64,000 nt of DNA from Chelatococcus sambhunathii (GTDB lineage Bacteria > Pseudomonadota > Alphaproteobacteria > Rhizobiales > Beijerinckiaceae). Each line of letters opens with the position of its first letter. The stretch's first letter is position 1. Below the pieces are notes generated by a model. The model was not told where the DNA came from and did not search any database. It saw only the letters and a list, made by a program, of their open reading frames with translations. Below, one piece after another: positions 36,487 to 45,610 of this stretch. The stretch is taken from positions 1 through 64,000 of the forward strand of contig NZ_LIOL01000004.1 in assembly GCF_001418005.1 (NCBI RefSeq). The letters run 5' to 3'. Both the position numbers and the translations under genes were made by a program.

Positions 36487-36990
36487 TCAGAGCTGGTGGC
36501 CGCGCTTGGCCATCTCGGCCCGCACCTGAGTCATCGCCTCCTCGAAGACGCGCCCGGTCCAGTCCTGCATGGCGACATAGAGGTCGTCGAGCACGGCGGG
36601 CTGCGCCGCGACATAGGCCTTGCCGGCATCGGAACTGAAGAAGGCGGCGGCAGCCTTGAGATCGGTCTCCTTCATGCGGCTGGCGAGGATCTTGGCCGCC
36701 GTCTCCACCAGATCGGCCTTCTTGCTCTCGATGGTGGGCTGCAGCTGCGCCAGCACCTCGTCGAGGTCCTTGGTGATCTCGGGGCGGGTGACATAGCTTT
36801 GCTTGATGCGCTGGGCGAAGGTTGGCACGAGCGCCTCGAAGGAACGGTCCATGCCCGAGCCGGTCACGATCTGGCGCGCGGCCTCGACCTTGGCCGGCGT
36901 GATACTGCCCGTGTCCTGGGCAAAGACCGGACCGGCGAGGGCGAAGGCGACGGCGGCGGCGGCCGCGACGTGAGTGGCTGTACGCTTCAT
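36487..36990 (-). CDS. DUF2059 domain-containing secreted protein
   Basis: The 167-aa protein has a signal peptide (HVAAAAAVAFALAGPVFAQ) and an all-helical DUF2059 region: VPTFAQRIKQSYVTRPEITK, then AAKILASRMKETDLKAAAAF and FFSSDAGKAYVAAQPAVL. The function is unknown; the family is periplasmic and widespread in proteobacteria. The start at 36988-36990 gives the signal peptide directly. Confidence 0.88.
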   Translation of the reverse strand: MKRTATHVAAAAAVAFALAGPVFAQDTGSITPAKVEAARQIVTGSGMDRSFEALVPTFAQRIKQSYVTRPEITKDLDEVLAQLQPTIESKKADLVETAAKILASRMKETDLKAAAAFFSSDAGKAYVAAQPAVLDDLYVAMQDWTGRVFEEAMTQVRAEMAKRGHQL

Positions 36991-37092
36991 TGATCGGTAT
37001 CTCCCTGGCGCCTCGCGCGTCATGCGCATGTCGAGCGGATCGCTGCGATCAGAACGATGGAACTGCGCTCGAAGTCAATATCTTGCCGGGCC

Positions 37093-37794
37093 TCAGCCAA
37101 GCTCGCCAAGTTCCACGAGCCCCGCCTCCGTGGCGATAACGGCGCCGGATGCAAGGCCGAGGAAGAGCCCATGCTCGACGACGCCGGGGATGGCGACAAG
37201 GTCGCTGGCGAGCGCCTCCGGCTCCTCGATGCGCTGAAGCGCGGCATCGAGGATGAAATGGCCGCCATCGGTGACGAAGGGGTTGCCGTCGCCCCCCCGC
37301 CGCAGGGTCAGCGGGGCCGAGGGCCAGCGCCGCGCGAGAACCTGGGCGATGGCCTCCTGCGTCGCGCGCAGCCCGAAGGGGTTGACCTCGATGGGCAGCG
37401 GAAAGCGCCCAAGGACGTCCACATGCTTGGAGCCGTCGGCAATGACGACCATGCGCCGGCTGGCGGCTGCAACGATCTTCTCGCGCAGGAGCGCGCCGCC
37501 ACCACCCTTGATGAGGCGCAGGCTGTCGTCGAGTTCGTCGGCGCCGTCGACCGTGAGGTCGAGGGCTGGCGTCTCGTCGAGCGTCGTGAGGGGAATGCCT
37601 TCCGCCTCGGCCTGCAGGCGCGTCGCCTCCGAAGTCGGCACGCAGACGACCTTGAGCCCGGCCCGCACCTTCTCGCCGAGGATGGCAACGAAATGGCGGG
37701 CGGTCGAGCCCGTGCCAAGGCCAAGGCGCATGCCGTCCCGCACCAGCTCTGCCGCCCGCGCCGCCGCGGCGCGCTTCATCTCTTCGGCATTCAT
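37093..37794 (-). CDS. rpiA: Ribose-5-phosphate isomerase A
   Basis: The enzyme interconverts ribose 5-phosphate and ribulose 5-phosphate in the pentose phosphate pathway. The 233-aa protein shows [40 protein letters not shown] and [20 protein letters not shown], which contain the phosphate loop and catalytic Asp/Glu/Lys positions. The start at 37792-37794 ([10 protein letters not shown]) fits the family. Confidence 0.96.
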   Translation of the reverse strand: MNAEEMKRAAAARAAELVRDGMRLGLGTGSTARHFVAILGEKVRAGLKVVCVPTSEATRLQAEAEGIPLTTLDETPALDLTVDGADELDDSLRLIKGGGGALLREKIVAAASRRMVVIADGSKHVDVLGRFPLPIEVNPFGLRATQEAIAQVLARRWPSAPLTLRRGGDGNPFVTDGGHFILDAALQRIEEPEALASDLVAIPGVVEHGLFLGLASGAVIATEAGLVELGELG

Positions 37795-37919
37795 CCCAAA
37801 CAATCCGCCCCGAATCCGCCAGCCGGTGCGCCGCATGCCCGATCGGCCGCCGCCCGTGCCGGTCCGCTTGTCCTGAGCCGCTTTACCATGCGCTTCGGGC
37901 AGCGGAAAGGCAGGGCAGA

Positions 37920-38363
37920 TCAGCGGGCACCGGAGCCGCGCTGGCCGCTGTCGCCCGCGGCCGGCTGCTCGCCGCCCTCCCCGCCGGCCGGCGCGGCGCT
38001 GGTGGCCTGCGGCGTGCACACGACCTGATCGTTGAAGACGTAGCAGACGCTCATCTCCCCGCTACGGTAATTGACGCGGAAGACGCCCGCCTCCTTCTGG
38101 TGATGCGAGGCGACGAGACCATATTCCCCGGGTTTCTGCGGTCCGGCCCCCTCGCCCGCGGGATAGCAGAAGGTGACGCCGATGGTGCCTTCCTTGAGGC
38201 CGTACTGGCAGGCGCCGACCTCGCCCGTGACCCGATCGATGCGGTAGATGCGGTTGAGGTCTGTCTGCGGGGCGGCCTTGAACTCGAACTGGTTGGCCTG
38301 CGCGGGCAGGACGAGGGCGACAAGCAGGGCAGCGGCGGCGGGCAACTTCACGATGGGCGACAT
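37920..38363 (-). CDS. Small secreted protein of unknown function
   Basis: The 147-aa product has a signal peptide ([20 protein letters not shown] then AQA). The mature part has strands and four cysteines ([33 protein letters not shown]) and an unstructured Gly/Gln/Glu tail. The pattern recalls small periplasmic proteins of Rhizobiales, but I cannot name a family. A start 11 codons upstream (38396) is possible. Confidence 0.7.
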   Translation of the reverse strand: MSPIVKLPAAAALLVALVLPAQANQFEFKAAPQTDLNRIYRIDRVTGEVGACQYGLKEGTIGVTFCYPAGEGAGPQKPGEYGLVASHHQKEAGVFRVNYRSGEMSVCYVFNDQVVCTPQATSAAPAGGEGGEQPAAGDSGQRGSGAR

Positions 38364-38489
38364 GACAACTCCGATGCGGGCGAATCGCGTCGGCATTCTA
38401 CCATCGCGCCGCCGGCGAGAACGGGGCGACCTGTGGCCCGACGGCTTGCCGGGCTTGCCCGCGCCGGCGGCATCGGCTAGCGCTCTGCC

Positions 38490-39185
38490 ATGTCCGACAC
38501 CATCGCGACCATCGTCTTCGACCTCGACGGCACCCTGGCCGACACCGCGCCCGACCTCATCGCGACGCTGAACCTGATCCTCGCCGAGGAAGGTCTCGAG
38601 CAACTGCCGCTCAGCGAGGCGCGCGACCTCATCGGTGCCGGCGCCCGGGCACTGCTCGAACGGGGCATCGCGGCGAACGGCCGCAGCGTCGCGCCCGCGC
38701 ATCTCGACCTGCTCTTCGAGCGCTTCCTCTCGATCTATGCGGGACGCATCGCGGTCGAGACGCGGCTCTTTCCTGGTGTTGCGGCCGCCCTCGAGCGATT
38801 CCGTGCCGCCGGCTGGCGGCTCGCGGTCTGCACCAACAAGTTCGAGCACCATTCGGTGATGCTGCTCAAGGCGCTCGGCATTGCCGGGCATTTCCATGCC
38901 ATCTGCGGGCGTGACACCTTCCCGTTCTCGAAGCCCGACCCGCGCCACCTGACGATGACGGTCGCGGCCGCCGGCGGCGTGCCGGAGGCGGCCCTGATGG
39001 TCGGCGATTCGCAGACCGACATCGCGACCGCCAGGGCCGCCGGTATCCCGGTCATCGCCGTGCCGTTCGGCTACACCATGACGCCGGTGAGCGAGCTTGG
39101 CCCCGACATCATCATCGAGCATTTCGACGCTCTGTGGGATGCCGCGGCGGCGTTATACCGCCGCAGTTCCCTCGCCGATTCCTGA
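38490..39185 (+). CDS. gph: Phosphoglycolate phosphatase (HAD family)
   Basis: This 231-aa HAD hydrolase has motif I VFDLDGTLADTAPDLIATLN, motif II VCTNKF, motif III with Lys in FPFSKPDPRH, and motif IV MVGDSQTDIATARAAGIPVI. A helical cap of the Gph type follows motif I. It probably salvages 2-phosphoglycolate formed by oxygenase reactions or DNA repair. Other HAD phosphatases of this subclass are possible. Confidence 0.9.
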   Translation: MSDTIATIVFDLDGTLADTAPDLIATLNLILAEEGLEQLPLSEARDLIGAGARALLERGIAANGRSVAPAHLDLLFERFLSIYAGRIAVETRLFPGVAAALERFRAAGWRLAVCTNKFEHHSVMLLKALGIAGHFHAICGRDTFPFSKPDPRHLTMTVAAAGGVPEAALMVGDSQTDIATARAAGIPVIAVPFGYTMTPVSELGPDIIIEHFDALWDAAAALYRRSSLADS

Positions 39186-39190
39186 AGCCT

Positions 39191-39796
39191 TCAGCCCTCG
39201 ACGAGCCGGCGCAACTTGCGCATCTGCGTGTCCTGCTGCTCGTGATAGTCGAGCGTGCCGGCGAAATGCCCCTGCCGATCCATGAGATAGACCGAGGCTG
39301 TGTGATTGACCGTGTAGCCATCCCCCTCGGTCGGTACGCGCTGATAGGTGGCGCGATAGGCCTTCACCACCGCGTCAATCTCCTCCTGGGTGCCGGTGAG
39401 GCCGATGATGCGGGGGTCGAACGACTCGAGGTAGGTCGCCATCAGCTCACGCGTATCGCGCTCGGGATCAACCGAGATAAACAGCACGGTGAGCTTGTCC
39501 CCGTCCGGGCCAAGCGCCTTCAGATTCTCCGACATCTCGAAGAGTGTCGTCGGGCACACGTCCGGGCAATGGGTGAAGCCGAAGAAAACGGCGAAGGGGC
39601 GCCCGGCGAGATCGGCCGACGACAGCTTCTTGCCGTCGTGCGTCGTCAGGGTGAACGGTCCGCCGATATTGGCGACGCCGCTCGTCCGGACACCCCCCTG
39701 GGGCGCCACGAGACGGTCGCCGACGATCCACAGGGCGCCCGCGACCAGCGCGATAACGGCGACGAGGCTCCACAGGATGATGCGCAAACGACTCAT
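39191..39796 (-). CDS. SCO1/SenC-family copper protein
   Basis: The 201-aa protein has an N-terminal membrane anchor (IILWSLVAVIALVAGALWIV) and a thioredoxin-like fold with the copper site FGFTHCPDVCPTTLFEMSE (CxxxC) and the later His in YTVNHTASVYLMD. SCO proteins deliver copper to the CuA centre of cytochrome oxidase. It follows a PCuAC gene in the same direction, 11 bases apart, which supports a copper-delivery unit. Confidence 0.94.
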   Translation of the reverse strand: MSRLRIILWSLVAVIALVAGALWIVGDRLVAPQGGVRTSGVANIGGPFTLTTHDGKKLSSADLAGRPFAVFFGFTHCPDVCPTTLFEMSENLKALGPDGDKLTVLFISVDPERDTRELMATYLESFDPRIIGLTGTQEEIDAVVKAYRATYQRVPTEGDGYTVNHTASVYLMDRQGHFAGTLDYHEQQDTQMRKLRRLVEG

Positions 39797-39807
39797 GGCG
39801 CTGCTCC

Positions 39808-40359
39808 TCAATGGGTGGTGTGGCTCTTGTGCGCGTCGGTCTTGCCGTCGCCGCGGGCGCCGATGCCCTCCACCTTGAACTCGACCGCGACCTTGCCGGC
39901 CTTCTCGAAGACGAGCTCGCCCTTGAAGGCCTCGCCCTCCCTCAGCTGCCGCTGCAAGGGCATGAACATGAGATGGTAGCCGCCGGGCGCGAGCTTCACC
40001 GTCTCGCCAGCCTTGATAACGAGCCCTTCGGGGAGCGGGCTCATCTTCATGACGTCGCCTTCCATCTTCATCTCATGGATCTCGCCGCGCGGGGAGATCT
40101 CGGCGCTGACGGCGACGAGCCGGTCGTCCGTCTCGCCGGTGTTCTCGATAGTCATGAAGCCGCCGGCGACCGGGGCATTGGCCGGCGTCGCGCGCGACCA
40201 GGGATGGCCGATCTTGAGGGCACCGGCCTTGTAGCCGTGCGCCGAGGCGGGGCTGACCAGCGCCGCGAGGCCGACAGCGAGGACCGCCGCACCGACGAGG
40301 AAGCGGCGACGGGATGGGGTGCGATGCGCGGCGAGGCCGGCGCGGGAAAGCGATGTCAT
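39808..40359 (-). CDS. Copper chaperone PCu(A)C
   Basis: This 183-aa periplasmic protein shows the copper ligands in GEIHEMKMEGDVMKMSPLPE and GGYHLMFMPLQRQLREGE, the H-M-x(n)-M/H-x-M pattern of PCuAC. The N-terminus reads RRRFLVGAAVLAVGLAALVS, which looks like a Tat signal. The C-terminus is His-rich. PCuAC passes Cu(I) to SCO and to oxidase subunit II. The start is at 40357-40359. It lies between a DUF2946 gene and the SCO gene. Confidence 0.93.
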   Translation of the reverse strand: MTSLSRAGLAAHRTPSRRRFLVGAAVLAVGLAALVSPASAHGYKAGALKIGHPWSRATPANAPVAGGFMTIENTGETDDRLVAVSAEISPRGEIHEMKMEGDVMKMSPLPEGLVIKAGETVKLAPGGYHLMFMPLQRQLREGEAFKGELVFEKAGKVAVEFKVEGIGARGDGKTDAHKSHTTH

Positions 40360-40455
40360 GAACCTGATCTCCGATGGCGGCGGGCGGGCGACGGATCCCA
40401 TGTCCGTCAATGGCTCCCACGGACGCCGTGAATGCCTGAAAGCGCTTGATCGGGA

Positions 40456-40836
40456 TCAGATCAACGGCGGCGCACGCGGCGCCGGCTTGAGGCGGGAGAG
40501 GTCCCGCCGCGACAGGGGCTCGCCCGCAAGGGGGACCGGTCCGTCGGGAAAGGCGCGTGCGACGGGCGCCGCAGAGGGCACGGCCGCCGGCAGGAGCGCC
40601 GGCGAAGGCGTGAGCTGGCCACAGGCCAGGATACAGCGCAGGTCGTGGTGCCCGCCGGGCGCCTCGTCCCCGCTCGCGTGATCGCCGCCCCCCGGCATGC
40701 ACCAGGCGAGTTCGAGGGGCACGCCGGAACGATCCGCCGCCGCGGCGGGCGTGATGCCCACCGCCCCCGCAAGCAGGGCCTGCAGGGCGAGCGCATAGGC
40801 GAGCGCCAGAACAGCGAGGAGGCGCGGCAGCCGCAT
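40456..40836 (-). CDS. DUF2946-like secreted protein
   Basis: The 126-aa product starts with a hydrophobic segment (LLAVLALAYALALQALLAGA) and has a short region with ELAWCMPGGGDH and GGHHDLRCILACGQL, where Cys, Met and His residues could bind copper. The tail is Pro/Ala/Arg-rich. DUF2946 proteins often accompany copper genes, and here it precedes PCuAC and SCO genes. The metal role is inferred. Confidence 0.72.
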   Translation of the reverse strand: MRLPRLLAVLALAYALALQALLAGAVGITPAAAADRSGVPLELAWCMPGGGDHASGDEAPGGHHDLRCILACGQLTPSPALLPAAVPSAAPVARAFPDGPVPLAGEPLSRRDLSRLKPAPRAPPLI

Positions 40837-40986
40837 TCATCCCTCTCGATCGCACATGACACGAGCAGTAGCGCGGCCTTTGCACAGGGGCAACGCGACA
40901 TTGTGCGCTTCCTCGCTTGACGCCGGCGCGCGGTGCTCATAGAAGGCGCCCTACGAGCCCTGCGGCGGCAGGCGATGCTATGGCTC

Positions 40987-41061
40987 GGGCGTGTAGCTCA
41001 GCGGGAGAGCACTCCCTTCACACGGGAGGGGTCACAGGTTCAATCCCTGTCACGCCCACCA
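40987..41061 (+). tRNA. tRNA-Val (anticodon CAC)
   Basis: It starts GGGCGTGTAGCTCAGCGGGA and ends CCTGTCACGCCCACCA with encoded CCA. The anticodon arm is CTCCC-TTCACAC-GGGAG, giving CAC. All four arms pair well and the T-loop is GGTTCAATCC. Confidence 0.97.
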
Positions 41062-41242
41062 TCATTTTCCGCAGAAAAATCGATACGTTAGCGCCGTTCC
41101 TGACGCTTGGGCCACTGCCCGACATACACGGTTTGCGCACTTTTTTGCGCACCCATGCGTCGATTGACGCCCACCGTTCGGGGCGATCATCACCGGGATG
41201 GAGCCATGGCCGGCGTTGAGCGCCGCGCCTGCACGCCCTTGG

Positions 41243-41336
41243 CATGACAGGCCTGACCGGGCTTGCCCCGGCCAACGACTGCTTGCAGTTGCCGAACTTC
41301 GCGGCGTGGATGCCCGCGACGAGCGCGGGCCTGACG
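41243..41336. repeat. Twin-hairpin intergenic repeat, copy I
   Basis: It begins CATGACAGGCCTGACCGGGC and ends GCGTGGATGCCCGCGACGAG then CGCGGGCCTGACGG. The arms have drifted relative to copy F and the unit is inverted in part. It fills most of the gene-free stretch between tRNA-Val and the next gene. Confidence 0.65.
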
Positions 41337-41400
41337 GCGGTGGCGTATACAGGCCGGTCGGTCAGGCACGCGCCGACGGCGCGCTCCCTCTCCTCTTCCG

Positions 41401-41871
41401 TCAACGCACCTTGTTCGCGCGCAGCCAGGCGGCGATGCGGCGCGCATCGCCCGAGCGGGCCTCGAGGCGCCGGCCCGCAGCCACGGCGCGGGGCGTGGCG
41501 CCGACGGGCGCGGATGACGCCTCCGCCTCGCCTTCGCCATCGGCCGCTCGTCGTGCCGTGACCGCGGCGGCGAGCAGCCTGCCGGCGACCGCCGATGCCT
41601 CCTCCGCCACCTCGAGCGCGGCCTGCCAGCCGTCTCCTGCCTGATCCGCGCGCTGCGGCACGCCCAGCGGCCAGGCCGCCCTTTCCATGCGGGCCGCCAG
41701 CGCGGCGAGACGGCGCGCCGCCTCCGCCGTGCCGCGCCCCAGCCCGCCCGTCTCGGCGCAGACGAGAGCGCTGTCGAGGCCCACGACGGCGAGATTGGTC
41801 GCAAGCGTGCGAATGCGCGCTCCGGCCGCATCGGCCTGCGCGCCATGCATTGAATTCGCCGAATCCGCCAT
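41401..41871 (-). CDS. Unknown helical protein with a chemoreceptor-tip-like segment
   Basis: This 156-aa, Ala-rich, predicted all-helical soluble protein starts at 41869-41871 (MADSANSMHGAQAD). The segment RIRTLATNLAVVGLDSAL followed by VCAETGGLGRGTAEAARRL resembles the hairpin tip of methyl-accepting chemotaxis proteins, in which TNLLALNA-IEAARAGE-GRG is conserved, but the key Glu/Arg residues are mostly replaced. It lacks a membrane segment or sensor domain. It could be a decayed or specialised chemosensory partner, or the likeness could be chance. Confidence 0.55.
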   Translation of the reverse strand: MADSANSMHGAQADAAGARIRTLATNLAVVGLDSALVCAETGGLGRGTAEAARRLAALAARMERAAWPLGVPQRADQAGDGWQAALEVAEEASAVAGRLLAAAVTARRAADGEGEAEASSAPVGATPRAVAAGRRLEARSGDARRIAAWLRANKVR

Positions 41872-42134
41872 GACGTCTGACCCCATTTTAATCACATACG
41901 ACTAAAATACGGCATCGAGTGTTGAGTATTCATTTACGCCATGCCAGCAACCCGAAGCCACCGGTGTGGCAAGGCCGCCACGCGGCGGGCTGATCACGAT
42001 GTTTTGGCCGCAGGAGCGCCACACTGTCGTTGCGCGAAGGCCGAGGTTTGGACACATTGGCCAAACGAGGCGGAACCTTCGACAGCCTTTTGCCATTCTT
42101 AAGATCATCCCGCACCCACCCATCGAGGCAACCG

Positions 42135-42704
42135 ATGCGCGGCATTCTCATTGCCATAACCGGTCTCGTGGCGCTCGCGGCCACCCCGGCCGGCGCCTAT
42201 CAGATAGACCCGCTCACACGTCAGCCGCTCTACGAGGCTGAGCAGTATCAGCCCCAGGCGAGCGGCATTACGCGCGAGACGGTGGCCTACAATGGCCGCC
42301 ACGCCCCCGGCACCATCGTGGTTTCCACGTCGGAGCGGCGGCTCTATTACGTGCTCGGCAACGGTCGCGCCATTCGCTACGGTATCGGCGTCGGCCGCCC
42401 CGGCTTCACCTGGGGCGGCGTGAAGACCGTATCGATGAAGCGCGAGTGGCCCGACTGGCGCCCGCCGCCGCAGATGCTGAAGCGCCGGCCCGACCTGCCG
42501 CGCTACATGCCCGGCGGCCCGGACAACCCGCTCGGCGCGCGCGCCCTCTATCTCGGCTCCTCGCTCTATCGCATCCACGGCTCCAACGAGCCCGACACCA
42601 TCGGCCAGGCGGTGTCCTCCGGCTGCATCCGCATGATGAACGAGGATGTGGTCGACCTCTACGACCGCGTGCGCGTCGGCACAAAGGTTGTGGTGATGCG
42701 CTGA
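42135..42704 (+). CDS. L,D-transpeptidase (YkuD family)
   Basis: The 189-aa protein has a signal peptide (GILIAITGLVALAATPAGAY) and a YkuD domain with the catalytic motif LYRIHGSNEPDTIGQAVSSG then CIRMMNEDVVDLY (His and Cys of the HxGx-SxGCxR pattern). It makes 3-3 peptidoglycan cross-links or attaches proteins to peptidoglycan. The start ATG is at 42135; the open frame further upstream is not needed. Confidence 0.93.
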   Translation: MRGILIAITGLVALAATPAGAYQIDPLTRQPLYEAEQYQPQASGITRETVAYNGRHAPGTIVVSTSERRLYYVLGNGRAIRYGIGVGRPGFTWGGVKTVSMKREWPDWRPPPQMLKRRPDLPRYMPGGPDNPLGARALYLGSSLYRIHGSNEPDTIGQAVSSGCIRMMNEDVVDLYDRVRVGTKVVVMR

Positions 42705-42802
42705 GCCGCTGGCTCACTGCCGTTTGTGACGAAGCCGGCCGCCGCGCGACCGGCTTTCGTCCATGAGGCATTCACAGACGGGCGTGCCATAGTCTCCTCC
42801 CC

Positions 42803-43177
42803 TCATCGTCTCCTCACCGGCTCCCGCGACAACCCCTTCTCCTCGAGCTCCGCAAGATAGGCCTGCCACTTCGCCTCGAAGTCGTTGCCCAGTTCGTAGA
42901 GGTAGTCCCAGGTATAAATGCCCGTGTCGTGCAGGTCGTCGAAGACGAGCTTGACGGCGTAGCGGCCCACGGGCTCGACGCCGATGATCTCGACGTTCTT
43001 CTTACCCGACACCGTCTTGCGGTCGCCCGGCCCGTGGCCGCGCACCTCGGCGGAGGGGCTCGACACGCGCAGGTATTCGGCTGCGAGCGCGAACTGACGC
43101 CCGTCCTCAAAGGTGACGAGGAGTTGGCGGCGATCCTTCGCCAGGCGGACCTCGCTCGGCCAGTGGATGCTTTCCAT
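42803..43177 (-). CDS. DUF971 family protein
   Basis: The 124-aa protein matches the GBBH-like N-terminal fold (DUF971): ESIHWPSEVRLAKDRRQLLV, then FALAAEYLRVSSPSAEVRGH and the late DLHDTGIYTWDYLYELG. The family is related to the N-terminal domain of gamma-butyrobetaine hydroxylase and is often near Fe-S or cofactor genes. I chose the ATG at 43175-43177, preceded by GGGAG at a suitable distance; upstream starts at 43219 or 43261 lack one. It is divergent from moaA. Confidence 0.88.
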   Translation of the reverse strand: MESIHWPSEVRLAKDRRQLLVTFEDGRQFALAAEYLRVSSPSAEVRGHGPGDRKTVSGKKNVEIIGVEPVGRYAVKLVFDDLHDTGIYTWDYLYELGNDFEAKWQAYLAELEEKGLSREPVRRR

Positions 43178-43320
43178 GGATCGGGTGCTCCCACGCGCGG
43201 GACCGTGATCGGGCTTCATGCGAGATGCGCCGATCCGGGATTGATGCCTTGGCGATGACACTTAAATTGGTACGGTAAAAGACGCCAGAGCGGCAGCGCC
43301 GCTGGAGGGAGGGACCGGCA

Positions 43321-44361
43321 TTGGCCGACACGACCGTTTTCGACCGGGGCGAAGCCCGGCCGACCTTGCCGCTCGTCGACCCGTTCGCGCGCGCCATCAC
43401 CTATCTGCGCGTATCGGTGACGGACCGCTGCGACCTGCGCTGCGTCTATTGCATGGCCGAGGACATGCACTTCCTGCCGAAGCGCGACCTGCTGACGCTG
43501 GAGGAGCTGGACCGGCTGTGCAGCGTCTTCATCCGCCGCGGCGTGCGCAAGCTGCGCATCACGGGCGGCGAGCCGCTGGTGCGGCGCGACATCATGCGCC
43601 TGTTCGGCTCCCTTTCGCGCCATCTCGACAGCGGCGCGCTGGAGGAGCTGACGCTGACCACCAACGGCACGCAGCTCGCCCGCCACGCGCGCGACCTCGC
43701 CGCCTGCGGCATCCGGCGCATCAACGTCTCGCTCGACACGCTGTCGCCCGCCACCTTCCGCACGCTGACGCGCTGGGGCGACCTCGACAAGGTGCTCGCC
43801 GGCATCGATGCGGCGCAGGAGGCGGGTCTCGCCGTCAAGATCAACGCCGTGGCGCTCAAGGGCGTCAACGAGAACGAGATCCCCGCGCTGATGGAATGGG
43901 CGCACGGGCGCGGCATGGACCTCACGCTCATCGAGGTGATGCCGCTCGGAGAGATCGAGCCGGCGCGGGTCGACCAGTTCCTGCCGCTCTCCCTCGTCAA
44001 GGCGCGGCTCACGGAGCGCTACACGCTCGACGAGCTCGACTATCGCACCGGCGGCCCCGCGCGCTACGTCCGCGTGCGGGAGACGGGCGGGCGCCTCGGC
44101 TTCATCACGCCGATGACCCATAACTTCTGCGAGAGCTGCAACCGCGTGCGCCTGACCTGCACGGGCACGCTCTACATGTGCCTCGGCCAGGAGGACGCGG
44201 CGGACCTGCGCGCGCCGCTGCGCGCCTCGATGAGCGACGGGCCGGTGGAAGAGGCCATCGAGCGCGCCATCGCCCGCAAGCCGCGCGGCCACGACTTCGT
44301 CATCGACCGGCGCCGCCGCCAGCCCGCCGTCGGCCGGCACATGAGCGTCACCGGCGGTTGA
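43321..44361 (+). CDS. moaA: GTP 3',8-cyclase, molybdenum cofactor synthesis
   Basis: This radical-SAM enzyme starts molybdopterin formation from GTP. The 346-aa protein has the first Fe-S site [20 protein letters not shown], the SAM region [11 protein letters not shown], the second site [19 protein letters not shown] and the C-terminal double glycine (SVTGG). It starts at a TTG preceded by GGAGGGAGGGA, which supports this start. It is 346 residues, as expected. Confidence 0.96.
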   Translation: MADTTVFDRGEARPTLPLVDPFARAITYLRVSVTDRCDLRCVYCMAEDMHFLPKRDLLTLEELDRLCSVFIRRGVRKLRITGGEPLVRRDIMRLFGSLSRHLDSGALEELTLTTNGTQLARHARDLAACGIRRINVSLDTLSPATFRTLTRWGDLDKVLAGIDAAQEAGLAVKINAVALKGVNENEIPALMEWAHGRGMDLTLIEVMPLGEIEPARVDQFLPLSLVKARLTERYTLDELDYRTGGPARYVRVRETGGRLGFITPMTHNFCESCNRVRLTCTGTLYMCLGQEDAADLRAPLRASMSDGPVEEAIERAIARKPRGHDFVIDRRRRQPAVGRHMSVTGG

Positions 44362-44434
44362 CGCACAGTCCCTTCTTCGCGATCTATCCCCGAGCTGCCG
44401 ATCTGCGGCGGCCATCTGATTTGCGGAGGCGCCC

Positions 44435-45580
44435 ATGGGTGCGGGTGAGCGTTACGACGTCATCGTCGTCGGCATGGGCGGCATGGGCAGCGCCGCGGCA
44501 TATCATCTCGCGCGGCGCGGCAAGCGCGTGCTCGGGCTCGAGCGCTTCGACATCGGCCATGGCATGGGCTCGTCGCACGGCGTCAACCGCATCATCCGCC
44601 TCGCCTATTTCGAGCATCCCGACTACGTGCCGCTGCTGCGCCACGCCTATCGCCTGTGGCGCGAGACGGAACAGGCACACGGCGAGCAGTTGCTTTTCAT
44701 CACGGGTTCCATCGACGCCGGGCCGCGCGGCAGCCGCGTGGCGGCGGGCTCGCTCGCCTCGTGCATCGAGCACGGGCTCGACCATGAGGAGCTGACGGCG
44801 CGGGAGCTCGCCGAGCGCTTTCCCGGCTGGCAGCTGCCGGAAGGCTATGCCGCCGTCTACCAGCCGGAAGGCGGCTTCGTCGCCAGCGAGCGCGCCATCC
44901 TCGCCCATGTCTGGCTGGCGCTGCGCCATGGTGCCGAGATCCGGGGGCGCGAGCCGGTACTCGACTGGTCGTCTGGCGGCGAAGGCGTCTCGGTGCGCAC
45001 GCCGCAGGGCACCTATCACGCCGAGCGGCTCGTCATGTCCGCCGGCGCCTGGATGGGCGAGATGGTGCCGGCGCTCGCCGGCAAGGCCGTGCCGGAGCGG
45101 CAGGTGATCGGCTGGTTCTGGCCGAAGGACCCCGCCTTGTTCGCGCTCGACCGTTTCCCCGTCGGAAATCTCCTCACTGAGCACGGGCACTTCTACGTCT
45201 TCCCGCAATGGGGCATGCCCGGCTTCAAGATCGGCCTCTACCACCATCTCAACGAGACGGGGACGGCGGACGACCTGCCGCGCGAGGCCAACGCGCGCGA
45301 CGAGGAGGCGCTGCGCGCCGGCATCCGCCACTATTTCCCGGCCGCGGACGGGCCGGTGATGTCGCTGCGCGGCTGCCTCTTCACCAACACGCCGGACGAG
45401 CATTTCGTCATCGACACGCTGCCGGACAACCCGCGCGTCATCGTGGCCTCCCCCTGCTCCGGCCACGGCTTCAAATTCGCCAGCGCGATCGGAGACATTC
45501 TCGCAGATCTGGCCAGCGGTGCACGCCCTGCATTCGATCTCGGCCTGTTCAAGCTCGACCGGCTGGGCAAAGCGGCGTAA
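44435..45580 (+). CDS. N-methyl-L-tryptophan/sarcosine oxidase-like flavoprotein
   Basis: The 381-aa FAD enzyme has the N-terminal dinucleotide fold VVGMGGMGSAAAYHLARRGK, the MTOX segment GHGMGSSHGVNRIIRLAYFE and a late VASPCSGHGFKFASAIG, in which the Cys is the site of covalent flavin attachment in the monomeric sarcosine oxidase/MTOX group. The product oxidises N-methyl amino acids to give formaldehyde and hydrogen peroxide. The sequence most resembles SolA-type N-methyltryptophan oxidase; the true substrate needs assay. A DMT and an MFS exporter follow. Confidence 0.9.
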   Translation: MGAGERYDVIVVGMGGMGSAAAYHLARRGKRVLGLERFDIGHGMGSSHGVNRIIRLAYFEHPDYVPLLRHAYRLWRETEQAHGEQLLFITGSIDAGPRGSRVAAGSLASCIEHGLDHEELTARELAERFPGWQLPEGYAAVYQPEGGFVASERAILAHVWLALRHGAEIRGREPVLDWSSGGEGVSVRTPQGTYHAERLVMSAGAWMGEMVPALAGKAVPERQVIGWFWPKDPALFALDRFPVGNLLTEHGHFYVFPQWGMPGFKIGLYHHLNETGTADDLPREANARDEEALRAGIRHYFPAADGPVMSLRGCLFTNTPDEHFVIDTLPDNPRVIVASPCSGHGFKFASAIGDILADLASGARPAFDLGLFKLDRLGKAA

Positions 45581-45610
45581 TCATCGGCTGTTTCGTCCGA
45601 GGAGTTCATC

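Noticed and set aside
40987-41400. Integration site at tRNA-Val
   Set aside because: The downstream stretch holds only a hairpin repeat and ordinary genes, with no integrase, repeat of the tRNA end or change of composition in genes.
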